DNA from: Oscillospiraceae bacterium
GTDB lineage: Bacteria > Bacillota > Clostridia > Oscillospirales > CAG-272
DNA length: 64,000 bases
Assembly (NCBI GenBank): GCA_015063625.1
Contig: SVTT01000006.1
Coordinates: 36,362 to 100,361, forward strand
Reading direction: 5' to 3'
Positions within the stretch are counted from its first letter, which is position 1; every line of letters begins with the position of its first letter. This document shows positions 17,439 through 26,350 of the stretch, one piece after another. The notes under the pieces were generated by a model, which was not told the DNA's origin, did no database searches, and was given only the letters and a program-made list of their open reading frames with translations. The position numbers and the translations under genes are program-made.

Positions 17439-19166
17439 ATGAAGGAAAACCTGAGGACATACCTTGAATCACTGTTTGCGGGAGCGCCGCACACCGAAAA
17501 AAACGAGATGCTGTTCGAGGAGCTGCTCGGCAATCTCTATGACCGCTACGAGGATCTGACCGCGACGGAAATGCCCCCCGAGGAGGCCTTTGCCAAGGTG
17601 GTTGGCGAGGTGGGGGACATCCGCCCCTTGATGGATGCCCCCTCCGGGAATAGCAGCACAAGATCCGCCCCGACCACGCCTTTTTCGCCCAAAAAGCCGA
17701 ATAACCAGCGCCCCCGCATGGACGCCATCTCGCTCCGACGGCTCAAGCGCCGCCGCGCGCTGACCACCTCGCTTGCCGTCATGCTCTATCTCGTGTGGCT
17801 GGTGCCCGTGGTGCTCTTCGATGTCGTCGCACCCCTGTTTATCTGTGCCGCCCTCGGCACCTGTATTCTCATTCTGGGCTCGGCACTCATCCCCGATTTT
17901 GCCGATGACAGTGAGATTTCCTACGATCCTGCGGTACGGCAACGCGACACCTTCGTCGCGGGACTTCTGCTTTCGGTTGGCGTGGGGCTCTGCATTCTCT
18001 CGGTCCTGCCCGCCGCCATCATCGATGCGGCACTCGGCGCGGCACTGATGTTTGCCGTCATCACGCTCGGCGTGGGTATGATCCTCTTTTCGACAGGCAT
18101 CCGCCCCTCGCTCGACAAGGAGTGCGAGCGCTTTGCCGATCAGCAGGATTCGGCAAAAAAACAGACACCGTATGAGGGAAAATCGGGCAAAACGCGCTCG
18201 CTCCTTCTCCCTATGGTGATCGTTTCGGTGATCGCGGTGCTCACCACAGTCATCGTTCTCGGCATCCGAAGCGGCTTTGAATTCGGCATCTTCTATCGCA
18301 ATAGCGATTCCCCTGCCAAATACACCAACCGGGGTAACGCCTCGATCACCGAAACGGTTGACCGTGTGACGCTGCACTGGCACGCAGGCGACATCCGCGT
18401 TGAGGTCTATGACGGTGATACCGTTGAGATCGCCGAGGCGCGCGAGGGCGCCGAGCTCGGAGAAAAGGACATCATGCGCTGGTACGTCGAGAACGGCGAG
18501 CTGCGCGTCCGCTTTGACGGGCGCTCACAATTCCGCGTACGCTTCGGCAAGTCGATCGAAAAGAGCCTGACTGTACGCATTCCTCGCACTGCCACGCTAC
18601 ACGGCTTCACGCTGGATACCCTGAGTGGAGGCATCACGGTCTGCGATCTGTCGGTGACAGGCACCGTCAAGCTGAAGGGCACCTCTGCGAGGATCGGGAT
18701 CGACCGTGTGCATGCCACGCGTTTGGAGATTGATGCGGTCAGCGGTGAGATGCTGCTTCGTGACATCACTGCCAACGAGATCAGCATCGATCGCACAAGT
18801 GGCACAACGGTACTCGAAAACGCCACCGCCTCCACGCTCAATATCGAAAGCGTCAGCGGCGACATCGTCCTGCGAGGGGGCAGCCCCGAGCGCGTAGAGG
18901 CATCCTCCACCTCCGGCAATATCGAGCTTTCCTTTGACCAAGCGCCCCGCACGGTATCGGTTGACACGACCGGTGGTGACGTTCGCCTCTCCTTGCCTGC
19001 CGACATCGGTGGCTTCCGCGTCGAATACGACACCGTGGGAGGCGATTTCAATACCGATTTTGCCACCATGCATCATCAGGGCATCTACACCTATGGCGAC
19101 GGCTCGACCGAGATCGAGATCGAAACCACAGGCGGCAACCTGACCGTCGCAGGCAAGCAGCGCTGA
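17439..19166 (+). CDS. DUF1700 (HAAS) / membrane / DUF4097 protein partnering PadR
   Basis: 575 residues. Residues 1-70 form the HAAS/DUF1700 helical domain (LRTYLESLFAGAP, EEAFAKVVGEVGDI). Residues about 105-155 and 165-215 hold hydrophobic membrane segments (ALTTSLAVMLYLVWLVPVV, VGLCILSVLPAAIIDAAL), with another at about 250-275 (LLLPMVIVSVIAVLTTVIVL). The remaining 300 residues are a DUF4097 beta-solenoid with repeated x-S-G-x-I/V turns (TLSGGITVCDLSVTG, AVSGEMLLRDIT, SVSGDIVLRG, TTGGDVRLSLP), probably outside the cell. The HAAS domain usually contacts PadR, so the protein may report envelope state to it. That link is inference from family context. Confidence 0.85.
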   Translation: MKENLRTYLESLFAGAPHTEKNEMLFEELLGNLYDRYEDLTATEMPPEEAFAKVVGEVGDIRPLMDAPSGNSSTRSAPTTPFSPKKPNNQRPRMDAISLRRLKRRRALTTSLAVMLYLVWLVPVVLFDVVAPLFICAALGTCILILGSALIPDFADDSEISYDPAVRQRDTFVAGLLLSVGVGLCILSVLPAAIIDAALGAALMFAVITLGVGMILFSTGIRPSLDKECERFADQQDSAKKQTPYEGKSGKTRSLLLPMVIVSVIAVLTTVIVLGIRSGFEFGIFYRNSDSPAKYTNRGNASITETVDRVTLHWHAGDIRVEVYDGDTVEIAEAREGAELGEKDIMRWYVENGELRVRFDGRSQFRVRFGKSIEKSLTVRIPRTATLHGFTLDTLSGGITVCDLSVTGTVKLKGTSARIGIDRVHATRLEIDAVSGEMLLRDITANEISIDRTSGTTVLENATASTLNIESVSGDIVLRGGSPERVEASSTSGNIELSFDQAPRTVSVDTTGGDVRLSLPADIGGFRVEYDTVGGDFNTDFATMHHQGIYTYGDGSTEIEIETTGGNLTVAGKQR

Positions 19167-19199
19167 GCCTCCCGACGCGGCGCTCCGACACCGCCCCTT

Positions 19200-19690
19200 T
19201 CGGGAGTCATCCAAACCCACCCGAAAGCCCTCTGTTTCCGGCGCCCTCGACGACCCGTCCATGGTTGCCGTCTGTTTGTCACGGGCTGTCGTGGGCGCTC
19301 GGTAGGGGTCGGCGCCTTCGACGACCCGTTTGTGGGCGCCTTTGCGGCACGTTTATGGTTACCATTTGTTTGTTACGGGCTGTCGTGGGCGCCAGCCCCT
19401 ACCATGTATGATATAATTTCAACATTGGTCGATCAAGCCAAGGACCGCGATCATCAAGGGAACAACCGTCGGTCGTTGGCGGTGGAAACAGGGCGCACGC
19501 GCGCACCCGATTTCCCACACCTCGCGGCACGCTCGGGTATGATCAAACCGGTAGGGGTCGGCGCCTTCGACGACCCGTTTGCCGGTGCCCTCGCGGTACA
19601 TCCGGGCATGATCAATCCCGGTAGGGGTCGGCGCCTCGACGACCCGTTTGTGGGTGTCCTCGCGTTTGAACATGCCCACAGATGCATTTT
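19200..19690. repeat. GC-rich intergenic repeats (TAGGGGTCGGCGCC family)
   Basis: Several imperfect copies of GTAGGGGTCGGCGCCTTCGA, CGACCCGTTTGTGGGCGCC, GGGCTGTCGTGGGCGCCAGC and ATGATCAAACCGGTAGGG occur in tandem. The same blocks recur at 59690-59835 and, inverted, at 63835-63940. They lie between genes, encode no protein-like frame and include palindromic GGCGCC cores. Function unknown; they resemble mosaic intergenic repeats. Confidence 0.8.
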
Positions 19691-19732
19691 GCGGGCACTT
19701 CCACCCCCTGCTCTCTTTGTAAGATCTCAGCA

Positions 19733-19770
19733 ACAAAGCGCCCCTCGCGAGCTCGCGAGGGGCGCTTTGT
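19733..19770 (-). terminator. Terminator palindrome after aspS
   Basis: A perfect 38-bp palindrome centred on CTCGCGAG|CTCGCGAG. It lies 12 bp beyond the aspS stop on the minus strand. The T run is short (CTTTGTTG), so efficiency is uncertain. Confidence 0.7.
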
Positions 19771-19781
19771 TATGAAAAATG

Positions 19782-21575
19782 TTATTCCTGCTCTGCCACT
19801 ACGGCAATACCGAGATCGGCAAGCGCCTGGGGCTCTGCGGGTGCGGGGCAAGCAGACATCAGCTCGCTCGCGTTCTGCACCTTGGGGAATGCCACCACGT
19901 CACGCAGCGAATCCGCCCCTGCCATGATCATGGCAAGGCGGTCAAGTCCCATGCCCGAGCCGCCGTGCGGAGGTGCACCGTACTTGTAGGCATCCACCAT
20001 AAAGCCGAATTTCTTTTCGATGTCCTCGGCAGAAAGACCGAGCGCGGCAAACATCTTCTCCTGTAGCTGCCAATCGGTGATGCGGATGGCACCCGAGAGC
20101 AGCTCGGTGCCGTTCAGCACCATGTCATACGCCTTGGCGCGCACGCTGCCCGGATCGCTCTCAAGATAGGGCAGACACTCCTCCATCGGCATGGTGAAGG
20201 GGTTGTGCATGGCATCCCATGCGCCGGTGTCCTCGTTCCACTCAAAGAAGGGGAACTCAGTGATCCAAAGGAAGTTGTATTTGCCCTCGGGAATGAGATC
20301 CAGCTTTTTGCCGAGGATATTACGCAGGGCACCCAGCGTGGGCAGCACCACACGGTTCTTATCGGCAACTATGAGGGCGACGTCGCCCTTTTCCATACCA
20401 AGTGCGGTCAAAATCGCCTTTTGCTCCTCCTCGGTGAGGAACTTGGCAAAGGAAATGGCGGGGGCATCCTCCACCCAACGGATGTAAGCAAGGCCCTTGG
20501 CGCCAATGCCCTTGGCATGCTCGGTCAGCTTATCGATCTCCTTGCGCGAGAGCACAGAGGCGGCGTTCTTCGCCACAATGGCACGCACGCTGCCGCCGTT
20601 TGCCACCGCGCCGCTGAACACGGCAAAGCCGCAGTCCTTTACGACGGGCGAGAGATCCTCGATCTCCATGCCAAAGCGGGTATCGGGCTTGTCACTGCCG
20701 TAGCGCTCCATTGCCTCGGCAAAGGTCATGCGGCGCATGGGCATCTCCAGCTCCACGCCAAGCAGCTCACGGAAGGCACGGGCGATAAAGCCCTCATTCA
20801 TCTCCATGATCTCCTCCTGCGTGGCAAAGGACATCTCCATATCGATCTGAGTAAATTCGGGCTGGCGGTCGGCACGCAGATCCTCGTCGCGGAAGCAACG
20901 GGCAAGCTGGATGTAACGATCAAAGCCCGATACCATCAGCAGCTGCTTATAGATCTGAGGGGACTGCGGAAGCGCATAAAAGCTACCCTTGTGCACGCGC
21001 GAGGGCACGAGATAGTCGCGTGCGCCCTCGGGGGTCGCCTTGATCATCATGGGTGTTTCGATCTCAAGGAAGCCGTTCTCGTAAAAATATTCTCTTGCCA
21101 CACGCGCCAGCTCGTGCCGCATGCGGATGTTTCTTTGCAGCTCGGGACGGCGCAGATCAAGATAGCGGTACTTGAGTGCCGTTTCGTCCTTGATTTTTTT
21201 AGTGTCCGACACCTCGAAGGGGGGCGTCTTGGCAGCCGAAAGGATCTTCATCTCGGTGACGTAGACCTCCACCATGCCCGTGGACATATTGGGGTTGGCG
21301 GCACCCTCGCCGCGCGCGCGGACCGTGCCGTGCACGGCTACAACGTACTCTGCGCGGCAGGAAAATGCCTTTTCAAATACCGTTTTGGGGGTATCGCCGT
21401 CGAATGCGAGCTGCAAAAGACCCGTACGGTCACGCAGATCAATGAAGATAAGTGCGCCGAGATCGCGCTGGCGCTGGACCCAGCCCATGACCGACACCTC
21501 TCTGCCGATATCCTTTTCACTCAGCGTGCCGCAGTAGTCGGTGCGCTTGTCCTTGCTTGTCAAAAATTCAGCCAT
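19782..21575 (-). CDS. aspS: Aspartate--tRNA ligase
   Basis: 597 residues, normal for bacterial AspRS. Order: N-terminal OB-fold anticodon domain (VSVMGWVQRQRDLGALIFIDLRD), class II motif 2 region (FRDEDLRADRQPEFTQIDMEMSF), the bacterial GAD insert (about residues 300-400), and motif 3 near the C-terminus (GLDRLAMIMAG). It charges tRNA-Asp, and possibly tRNA-Asn if the genome uses the transamidation route. An upstream in-frame ATG (21596) would overlap the preceding gene's stop; the ATG at 21575 is preferred because AAGGAGAG lies 5 bases before it. It is 13 bp after the phosphoribosyltransferase stop in one operon. Confidence 0.95.
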   Translation of the reverse strand: MAEFLTSKDKRTDYCGTLSEKDIGREVSVMGWVQRQRDLGALIFIDLRDRTGLLQLAFDGDTPKTVFEKAFSCRAEYVVAVHGTVRARGEGAANPNMSTGMVEVYVTEMKILSAAKTPPFEVSDTKKIKDETALKYRYLDLRRPELQRNIRMRHELARVAREYFYENGFLEIETPMMIKATPEGARDYLVPSRVHKGSFYALPQSPQIYKQLLMVSGFDRYIQLARCFRDEDLRADRQPEFTQIDMEMSFATQEEIMEMNEGFIARAFRELLGVELEMPMRRMTFAEAMERYGSDKPDTRFGMEIEDLSPVVKDCGFAVFSGAVANGGSVRAIVAKNAASVLSRKEIDKLTEHAKGIGAKGLAYIRWVEDAPAISFAKFLTEEEQKAILTALGMEKGDVALIVADKNRVVLPTLGALRNILGKKLDLIPEGKYNFLWITEFPFFEWNEDTGAWDAMHNPFTMPMEECLPYLESDPGSVRAKAYDMVLNGTELLSGAIRITDWQLQEKMFAALGLSAEDIEKKFGFMVDAYKYGAPPHGGSGMGLDRLAMIMAGADSLRDVVAFPKVQNASELMSACPAPAEPQALADLGIAVVAEQE

Positions 21576-21588
21576 GTCGCTCTCCTTT

Positions 21589-22143
21589 TCAGCCAATCAC
21601 TTCACCCTTACCGTTAAAAAGGGGTAATTTTTCAAGATAGATCAGATCCTCACGCTTCTGTGCGTCGCCCTCTGCAAGGATCGCCATTCTGCCGCACACG
21701 ATGCCGCCCGCCTCCTTGACCAGTGCTTCAACAGCGCGAAGCGACTCGCCCGTGGAGATCACGTCATCGACGAGAAGGATGCGCTTGCCCCGCATCAGCG
21801 CGGCATCCGCCTTGTCAAGATAAAGCTTTTGCTCCTTGGCGGTGGTGATGGAGCGTACGGTCACCTCCATGACGCCCGTCATATAGAGCTTGGGCGACTT
21901 TCTTGCCAGAAAATATTTTTGGTTACCCGCAAGACGCGCCATCTCGTGCACCAGCGGAATACCCTTCGCCTCCGCCGAGATCAGGTAGTCGTATTCGGGC
22001 GCTCGCCTGAGCAGCTCTCCTGCCGCAGCGGTGGTCAGCTCGGGATCACCGAAGATCACGAACGCGGCGATGTAGAGATCTTCATTGAGTGGACAAAGCG
22101 GCAGCTCTCTTTGCAGGCCCGCAATGGTCATCCGATGCGTCAT
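21589..22143 (-). CDS. Adenine phosphoribosyltransferase-like protein
   Basis: About 184 residues. The PRPP-binding loop ILLVDDVISTGESL (about residues 126-139) and an earlier YDYLISAEAKGIPLVHEMA segment, which in Apt binds pyrophosphate and base, identify a type I purine phosphoribosyltransferase; adenine is the best guess for the base. It would salvage purine to nucleotide in the cytosol. Three consecutive ATG codons (22149, 22146, 22143) follow GGAGG; the third has the best spacing and the second is nearly as good. Its promoter is at 22178-22205. Co-transcribed with aspS. Confidence 0.75.
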   Translation of the reverse strand: MTHRMTIAGLQRELPLCPLNEDLYIAAFVIFGDPELTTAAAGELLRRAPEYDYLISAEAKGIPLVHEMARLAGNQKYFLARKSPKLYMTGVMEVTVRSITTAKEQKLYLDKADAALMRGKRILLVDDVISTGESLRAVEALVKEAGGIVCGRMAILAEGDAQKREDLIYLEKLPLFNGKGEVIG

Positions 22144-22177
22144 CATCATGTCCTCCGTGAGAAAAAATCCATTATTC

Positions 22178-22205
22178 ATTATACACGACTTTTCCTGAAA
22201 GTCAA
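22178..22205 (-). promoter_or_regulatory. Promoter of the phosphoribosyltransferase-aspS operon
   Basis: On the minus strand TTGACT, 16 bp, TATAAT. It overlaps the very end of holA, so the operon does not rely only on read-through. Confidence 0.7.
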
Positions 22206-22212
22206 GCCAAAT

Positions 22213-23247
22213 TCAAAGCGCACAGACCAGCTTTTCGATGGCGGTATAATCCGAGGCGCCGCGCTTGAGTGAAAGGTCTGCCGCTGCAGCAAGCTCAATG
22301 GCACGGGAAAGCCTTGCAGGCTCCACACGGGTGGCGGCACGAAGCAGCAGCCTTGCCTTATACTCATGCATTTTCAAAAGAGAGGCGATCTCGGGCGCGC
22401 CCTTTCCCGCCTCAAAGAGAATGCGCGCGCTCTGCATGTCCGAGAGCGTTCTTGCGATCTCTCCGAGGATCACGGTGGGCTCCACGCGCTCAAAGCGCAT
22501 GACGGCAAGCGCGGCAAGCGCCTCGCGGCTCTCACCCGCGAGGATCGCATTGGAAAGTGCAAAGGCATCCACGGCATTGGCAGGCACCGCTACGGTGCGG
22601 ATATCCGCACTCTCCACGCGATCCCTGCCCGCCGCCAGCACATAGCAGGCAAGCTTTTCGATCTCGTTCGCCAGCACGAACATGCTCTTGCCCGAATAAG
22701 CGATCAGCTCGGCGCACACGGCGCTCTCCGCCCGCACGCCGAAATGGGCAAAATGCTTGCCCGCCCAAAGCGCGAGCCTCGCATCGGTCGATGCCTCAAA
22801 GCGCACGGGAACGGCGACCTCGGCAAATTTTTTAAGGATGGCGGAGGGACGCTTGGGCAGATACCCCTCGTCGATGAGCCCCGACGCCACATGAAGGATC
22901 ACGGTATTGTAATCGTATTCGGCAAGCGTGGCAAGCGCTGCGATCAAGGCATCTGTCTCGCTCTGCCGCATGGCAGTCAGATCCATCCCCCGCAGGACCA
23001 CAAGACGGGTGTCTGCCATCATGGGGGGCGGCGCCAGCGTGTCGATCAGCCCACCGGGGGTGTAATCGGTCACGTCTATGGTGATATCGTTGAAAAACGC
23101 GAACGCCGCCTCGGGGCAAAGCGCCTCGCGCGTCAGACGGATCGCCACGTTTTTGAGGTAATCCTCCTCACCGAAAAAGAGATACGCCTTGCCCGCACAC
23201 TGTGCGATCTGCTTGCGGTATTGCGCCTCGGTGATCATGTCATGCAA
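22213..23247 (-). CDS. holA: DNA polymerase III delta subunit
   Basis: 344 residues from TTG. KAYLFFGEEDYLKNVAIRL near the N-terminus, TRLVVLRGMDL, the three-helix-bundle start AYSGKSMFVLANEIEKLACY and NAVDAFALSNAILAGE are the HolA pattern. Delta opens the beta clamp within the clamp loader. The frame has an ATG at 23271, but a consensus promoter at 23280-23308 puts the transcript start at about 23273, leaving no leader. AAAGGGGAG then sits 7 bases before TTG 23247; the ATG at 23238 is the other option. It diverges from guaA. Confidence 0.85.
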   Translation of the reverse strand: MHDMITEAQYRKQIAQCAGKAYLFFGEEDYLKNVAIRLTREALCPEAAFAFFNDITIDVTDYTPGGLIDTLAPPPMMADTRLVVLRGMDLTAMRQSETDALIAALATLAEYDYNTVILHVASGLIDEGYLPKRPSAILKKFAEVAVPVRFEASTDARLALWAGKHFAHFGVRAESAVCAELIAYSGKSMFVLANEIEKLACYVLAAGRDRVESADIRTVAVPANAVDAFALSNAILAGESREALAALAVMRFERVEPTVILGEIARTLSDMQSARILFEAGKGAPEIASLLKMHEYKARLLLRAATRVEPARLSRAIELAAAADLSLKRGASDYTAIEKLVCAL

Positions 23248-23279
23248 GTGCCATCTCCCCTTTCGTTTCATATACCTTT

Positions 23280-23308
23280 ATTATACTTTTAAACCTCGTC
23301 TTTGTCAA
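23280..23308 (-). promoter_or_regulatory. Sigma-A promoter of holA
   Basis: On the minus strand TTGACA, 17 bp, TATAAT. Its position excludes the most upstream ATG of the holA frame unless the mRNA is leaderless. Confidence 0.8.
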
Positions 23309-23420
23309 TCAAAAAGAGAAAGGATTTCCCGATCCCTTCTCAAATTGCGCATTTCGTCGTGCTTGTGGAAGTTCGACGAGAAAAAATCAAAAAAAGGGGG
23401 GAGATTCCACGATTTTTTTC

Positions 23421-23449
23421 TTGACATGTTTTGTGAGGCATATTATAAT
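23421..23449 (+). promoter_or_regulatory. Sigma-A promoter of guaA
   Basis: TTGACA, 17 bp, TATAAT. The leader to the start codon is only about 45 nt, so there is no room for a purine riboswitch. Confidence 0.85.
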
Positions 23450-23498
23450 AATGACATAATACAAAGGATGTCAATGCTACCGTAAAAGGAGAAAATAT

Positions 23499-24479
23499 AT
23501 GGATTCGAACAAAAGACCCGATACCATGGAGCGCATTACCAACAAGGCGCTCGCCGATCGCTTTATCGAGGAGCAGGTTGCCGCCGTACGCAAGCAGGTG
23601 GGCGACAAAAAGGTATTGCTTGCCCTCTCGGGCGGCGTGGACTCCTCGGTCGTGGCAGCACTGCTGATCAAGGCGATCGGCAAGCAGCTCGTCTGTGTGC
23701 ACGTCAACCACGGTCTGATGCGCAAGGGCGAAAGCGAGCAGGTGATCGAGGTGTTCGGCAAGCAGCTGGACGCCAACCTCATCTACGTCGATGCCACCGA
23801 CCGCTTCCTTGACAAGCTTGCCGGCGTTGCCGAGCCCGAAAGAAAGAGAAAGATCATCGGCGCCGAATTCATTGAGGTCTTTAACGAGGAGGCAGGCAAG
23901 CTCACCGGCGTTGACTTCCTTGCCCAGGGTACCATCTATCCCGATATTCTGGAGAGCGACGGCGTCAAGGCACACCACAACGTCGGCGGTCTGCCCGAGG
24001 ATATGAAATTCGAGCTTGTCGAGCCCGTCAAGCTGCTTTATAAGGACGAGGTCCGCGTCGTGGGTGACGCGCTGGGTCTGCCTGCGGGTATGGTCTACCG
24101 TCAGCCCTTCCCCGGTCCCGGACTCGGTGTACGCTGCCTCGGTGCCATCACGCGTGACCGTCTGCACGCCCTGCGTGAGGCAGATGCCATCCTCCGCGAG
24201 GAGTTTGATAAGAACGGTCTGGCAGGCAAGGTCTGGCAGTACTTTATCGCAGTTCCCGACTTCAAGAGCGTCGGCGTCAAGGACGGCAAGCGCTACGAGG
24301 GCTGGCCCGCCATCATCCGCGCGGTCAATACCACCGACGCCATGTCCGCCACCATCGAGGAGATCCCCTACGCGCTTCTGCACCACATCACTGCACGCAT
24401 CACCCACGAGGTCGAGGGCATCAACCGTGTCGTCATGGACCTCACCCCCAAGCCCATCGGCACTATCGAGTGGGAATAA
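23499..24479 (+). CDS. guaA: GMP synthase, ATP-pyrophosphatase subunit without glutaminase domain
   Basis: 326 residues. The PP-loop LLALSGGVDSSVVAALL (about residues 41-57) adenylates XMP; PFPGPGLGVRCLGAITRDRL and the C-terminal dimerisation domain ending TPKPIGTIEWE complete the GuaA-C half. The usual bacterial GuaA has about 190 extra N-terminal residues forming the class I glutamine amidotransferase; they are absent and no such gene is adjacent. Archaea use separate subunits. This protein either uses free ammonia or pairs with a glutaminase encoded elsewhere. AAAGGAGAAAATAT precedes the ATG. A hairpin at 24639-24680 probably terminated it before the island was inserted downstream. Confidence 0.9.
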   Translation: MDSNKRPDTMERITNKALADRFIEEQVAAVRKQVGDKKVLLALSGGVDSSVVAALLIKAIGKQLVCVHVNHGLMRKGESEQVIEVFGKQLDANLIYVDATDRFLDKLAGVAEPERKRKIIGAEFIEVFNEEAGKLTGVDFLAQGTIYPDILESDGVKAHHNVGGLPEDMKFELVEPVKLLYKDEVRVVGDALGLPAGMVYRQPFPGPGLGVRCLGAITRDRLHALREADAILREEFDKNGLAGKVWQYFIAVPDFKSVGVKDGKRYEGWPAIIRAVNTTDAMSATIEEIPYALLHHITARITHEVEGINRVVMDLTPKPIGTIEWE

Positions 24480-24596
24480 AGGTCAAAATTCTCTCAGTTC
24501 TCTGAGGCCTCATAGAGCTTCATTTTTCTCAAGAAAGCTCGATTTATCTCGTGTTTTCTCCACATTCTCAAGATTTGGAGTTTGAACTGAGGTCAA

Positions 24597-24613
24597 TTTG
24601 ATACCAAAAACAG
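24597..24613. other. Candidate left end of the integrated island
   Basis: TTTGATACCAAAAACAG recurs with one base fewer at 29810-29825 (TTTGATACCAAAACAG), near the far side of the low-GC block. These are either att sites or integrase arm sites. Confidence 0.5.
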
Positions 24614-24638
24614 AATAATTACAAGTGGCTTTATAGTG

Positions 24639-24680
24639 ATCCGCTCACCCTTATGCGAGTAAAGGTGAGCGGATTTCTTA
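24639..24680 (+). terminator. Stem-loop between guaA and the integrase
   Basis: ATCCGCTCACC (24639-24649) pairs with GGTGAGCGGAT (24664-24674), followed by TTCTTA. It lies just inside the left repeat. Confidence 0.6.
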
Positions 24681-24850
24681 CATCTTGGGACTTTTCAGAG
24701 AAAAGCGAACGTTATTACCGCACTTCTGCCCATCCCAGAGAATTTATTTGGTACTGCGAAAAGTAGTGTCAACTGGCTTTGGAGTTCTCACTTTTGATGC
24801 TGTTGGTACACCGTTTGGTGCTAAATATATATTTTCAGGAGGGCTTTATT
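24681..24850 (+). other. Leader between island end and integrase
   Basis: AT-rich non-coding DNA. TCAACTGGCTTTGG at 24768-24781 is repeated in inverted form near 29711-29724 (TCAAAGCCAGTTGA), so the island ends share inverted as well as direct motifs. No clear promoter for the integrase is seen here. Confidence 0.45.
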
Positions 24851-25933
24851 ATGGGAGCGTACAAAGATAAAGGCGGACGATGGTATGTGTCCGTTCGCTA
24901 CAAAAACTGGTTGGGAGAACCATCCCGCAAGACCAAGAGAGGTTTTACATCAAAGCGGGATGCACTGGCATGGGAACGAGAGTTCCTACAAAAGTATTCC
25001 GGAAGTCTGGATATGACTTTCAACTCGTTCTACGAGGTCTATCGGAACGACCTGCAGAATCGTATCCGTCAGAATACTTGGGTCACAAAGAGCAGTATCA
25101 TCGAGAAAAAGATCCTGCCGTATTTCGGTAGCAAACGAGTGCGGGACGTAAAGCCTGTGGATGTTTTGCACTGGCAAAATACCATCATGGAAACAACGGA
25201 CGAAAACGGTATGCCCTATTCCCCAGTGTACCTCAAGACGATTCACAATCAACTTAGCGCCATGTTTAATCATGCTGTGCGGTTCTATGGCTTGCCGGAG
25301 AACCCTGCCGCGAAAGCCGGTAACATGGGGAAGGAGAAATGCGGCGAAGTGCTTGTCTGGACGAAAGAGGAGTATCTGCAATTCATTGAGACGTTGAAGG
25401 ACAAGCCCGCTTCTTATTACGCTTTTGAAACGCTGTATTGGTGCGGTTTGCGGCTTGGCGAAATGCTGGCGCTGACACCTTCGGATTTTGATTTTGAACG
25501 GAAGATTATCCATGTTACAAAGTCGTTCCAACGCATAAAGGGCGAGGATATCATCACACCACCTAAAACCGAGAAAGGCATTCGTCGTGTCCTCATGCCG
25601 GACTTCTATGCGGATAAAATACAGGCTTACATAGAATCGTTACAGCTCAACGAAAATGACCGTATCTTTCCGTTTACAAAATCTTATCTACATCACGAAA
25701 TTCGCCGTGGTTGTGCAGCCAGTGGAGTGAAACGAATACGGATCCACGGAATCCGGCATAGCCACATCAGTTTACTGATTGACATGGGGTTTTCTGCTGT
25801 CGCTATAGCAGATCGTGTGGGGCATGAGAGCATTGATATAACTTATCGGTATGCGCACGTGTTTCCATCTACACAGATGGAAGTTGTGTCGAAATTAAAT
25901 GCTCTGATAGATTCAGACAACGAATCTTTTTGA
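24851..25933 (+). CDS. Tyrosine recombinase (site-specific integrase)
   Basis: 360 residues. Residues 1-50 (MGAYKDKGGRWYVSVRYKNW) are an arm-type DNA-binding domain; about 60-145 is the SAM-like core-binding domain; the catalytic domain shows R in YWCGLRLGEMLAL, the HxxR box HGIRHSHISLLI, a late H in VGHESIDIT and the nucleophile in TYRYAHVF. All catalytic positions look intact. AGGAGGG lies 8 bases before the ATG at 24851; the frame stays open upstream to 24779. It should integrate and excise the 24.6-29.8 kb island. Composition is visibly more AT-rich than flanking genes. Confidence 0.93.
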   Translation: MGAYKDKGGRWYVSVRYKNWLGEPSRKTKRGFTSKRDALAWEREFLQKYSGSLDMTFNSFYEVYRNDLQNRIRQNTWVTKSSIIEKKILPYFGSKRVRDVKPVDVLHWQNTIMETTDENGMPYSPVYLKTIHNQLSAMFNHAVRFYGLPENPAAKAGNMGKEKCGEVLVWTKEEYLQFIETLKDKPASYYAFETLYWCGLRLGEMLALTPSDFDFERKIIHVTKSFQRIKGEDIITPPKTEKGIRRVLMPDFYADKIQAYIESLQLNENDRIFPFTKSYLHHEIRRGCAASGVKRIRIHGIRHSHISLLIDMGFSAVAIADRVGHESIDITYRYAHVFPSTQMEVVSKLNALIDSDNESF

Positions 25934-25948
25934 ATTTTTCTGAACATA

Positions 25949-25977
25949 TTGCAATTATTAATGCTCTATGGTATACT
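25949..25977 (+). promoter_or_regulatory. Promoter of the regulator/R-M operon
   Basis: TTGCAA, 17 bp, TATACT, about 45 bp before the GTG start of the Xre-type gene. Confidence 0.75.
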
Positions 25978-26021
25978 AGTAAAGTAGTTAGCTTACTTAT
26001 TTATCTTTTGGAGGTGTTGAA

Positions 26022-26348
26022 GTGGCAAAAAAAGAATATGTGGTCGGCAGCTTTGGCGCATATTTCGTACAACTTATTAAAGATCACAATTATTCACAAG
26101 CAAAATTTGCTGCTGATTTGGGCGTCTCAAAAACATATCTATTTGATGTGTTTAACGGACGAGTCAAGCCCCCAACTCCTGATATGCAAGAGTGCATTGT
26201 TGAACTGTTGCGCTTATCTGATTCAGAAAAAGTTGAGTTTTACAGTAAGGCCGCTGCAGGGAGGAATGAACTTCCCAAAGACATTGTCGATTATCTTACA
26301 AACAATCAATCCGAGATTGAAAATCTCAGAGAAAGAATGAGGGCGTAA
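26022..26348 (+). CDS. Xre-type helix-turn-helix protein, probable R-M controller
   Basis: 108 residues with a GTG start; GGAGGTG lies 6 bases upstream. Residues about 10-65 form an HTH_3 domain (FVQLIKDHNYSQAKFAADLGVSKTYL covers helices 1-3), then a charged helical tail (DYLTNNQSEIENLRERMRA). Its gene ends 2 bp before the restriction-modification gene, so it is the first gene of that operon. By analogy with C proteins it may delay or limit restriction expression after entry to a new host; that is inference. It could instead regulate the integrase. Confidence 0.8.
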   Translation: MAKKEYVVGSFGAYFVQLIKDHNYSQAKFAADLGVSKTYLFDVFNGRVKPPTPDMQECIVELLRLSDSEKVEFYSKAAAGRNELPKDIVDYLTNNQSEIENLRERMRA

Positions 26349-26350
26349 TT

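Noticed and set aside
19332..19927. Several open frames over the intergenic repeats
   Set aside because: They translate TAGGGGTCGGCGCC repeats and the aspS terminator; there are no ribosome sites.
20205..21617. 470-codon plus-strand frame
   Set aside because: Antisense to aspS, which is unmistakable.
23450..23498. Purine riboswitch before guaA
   Set aside because: The leader is only about 45 nt and has none of the conserved three-way-junction sequences.
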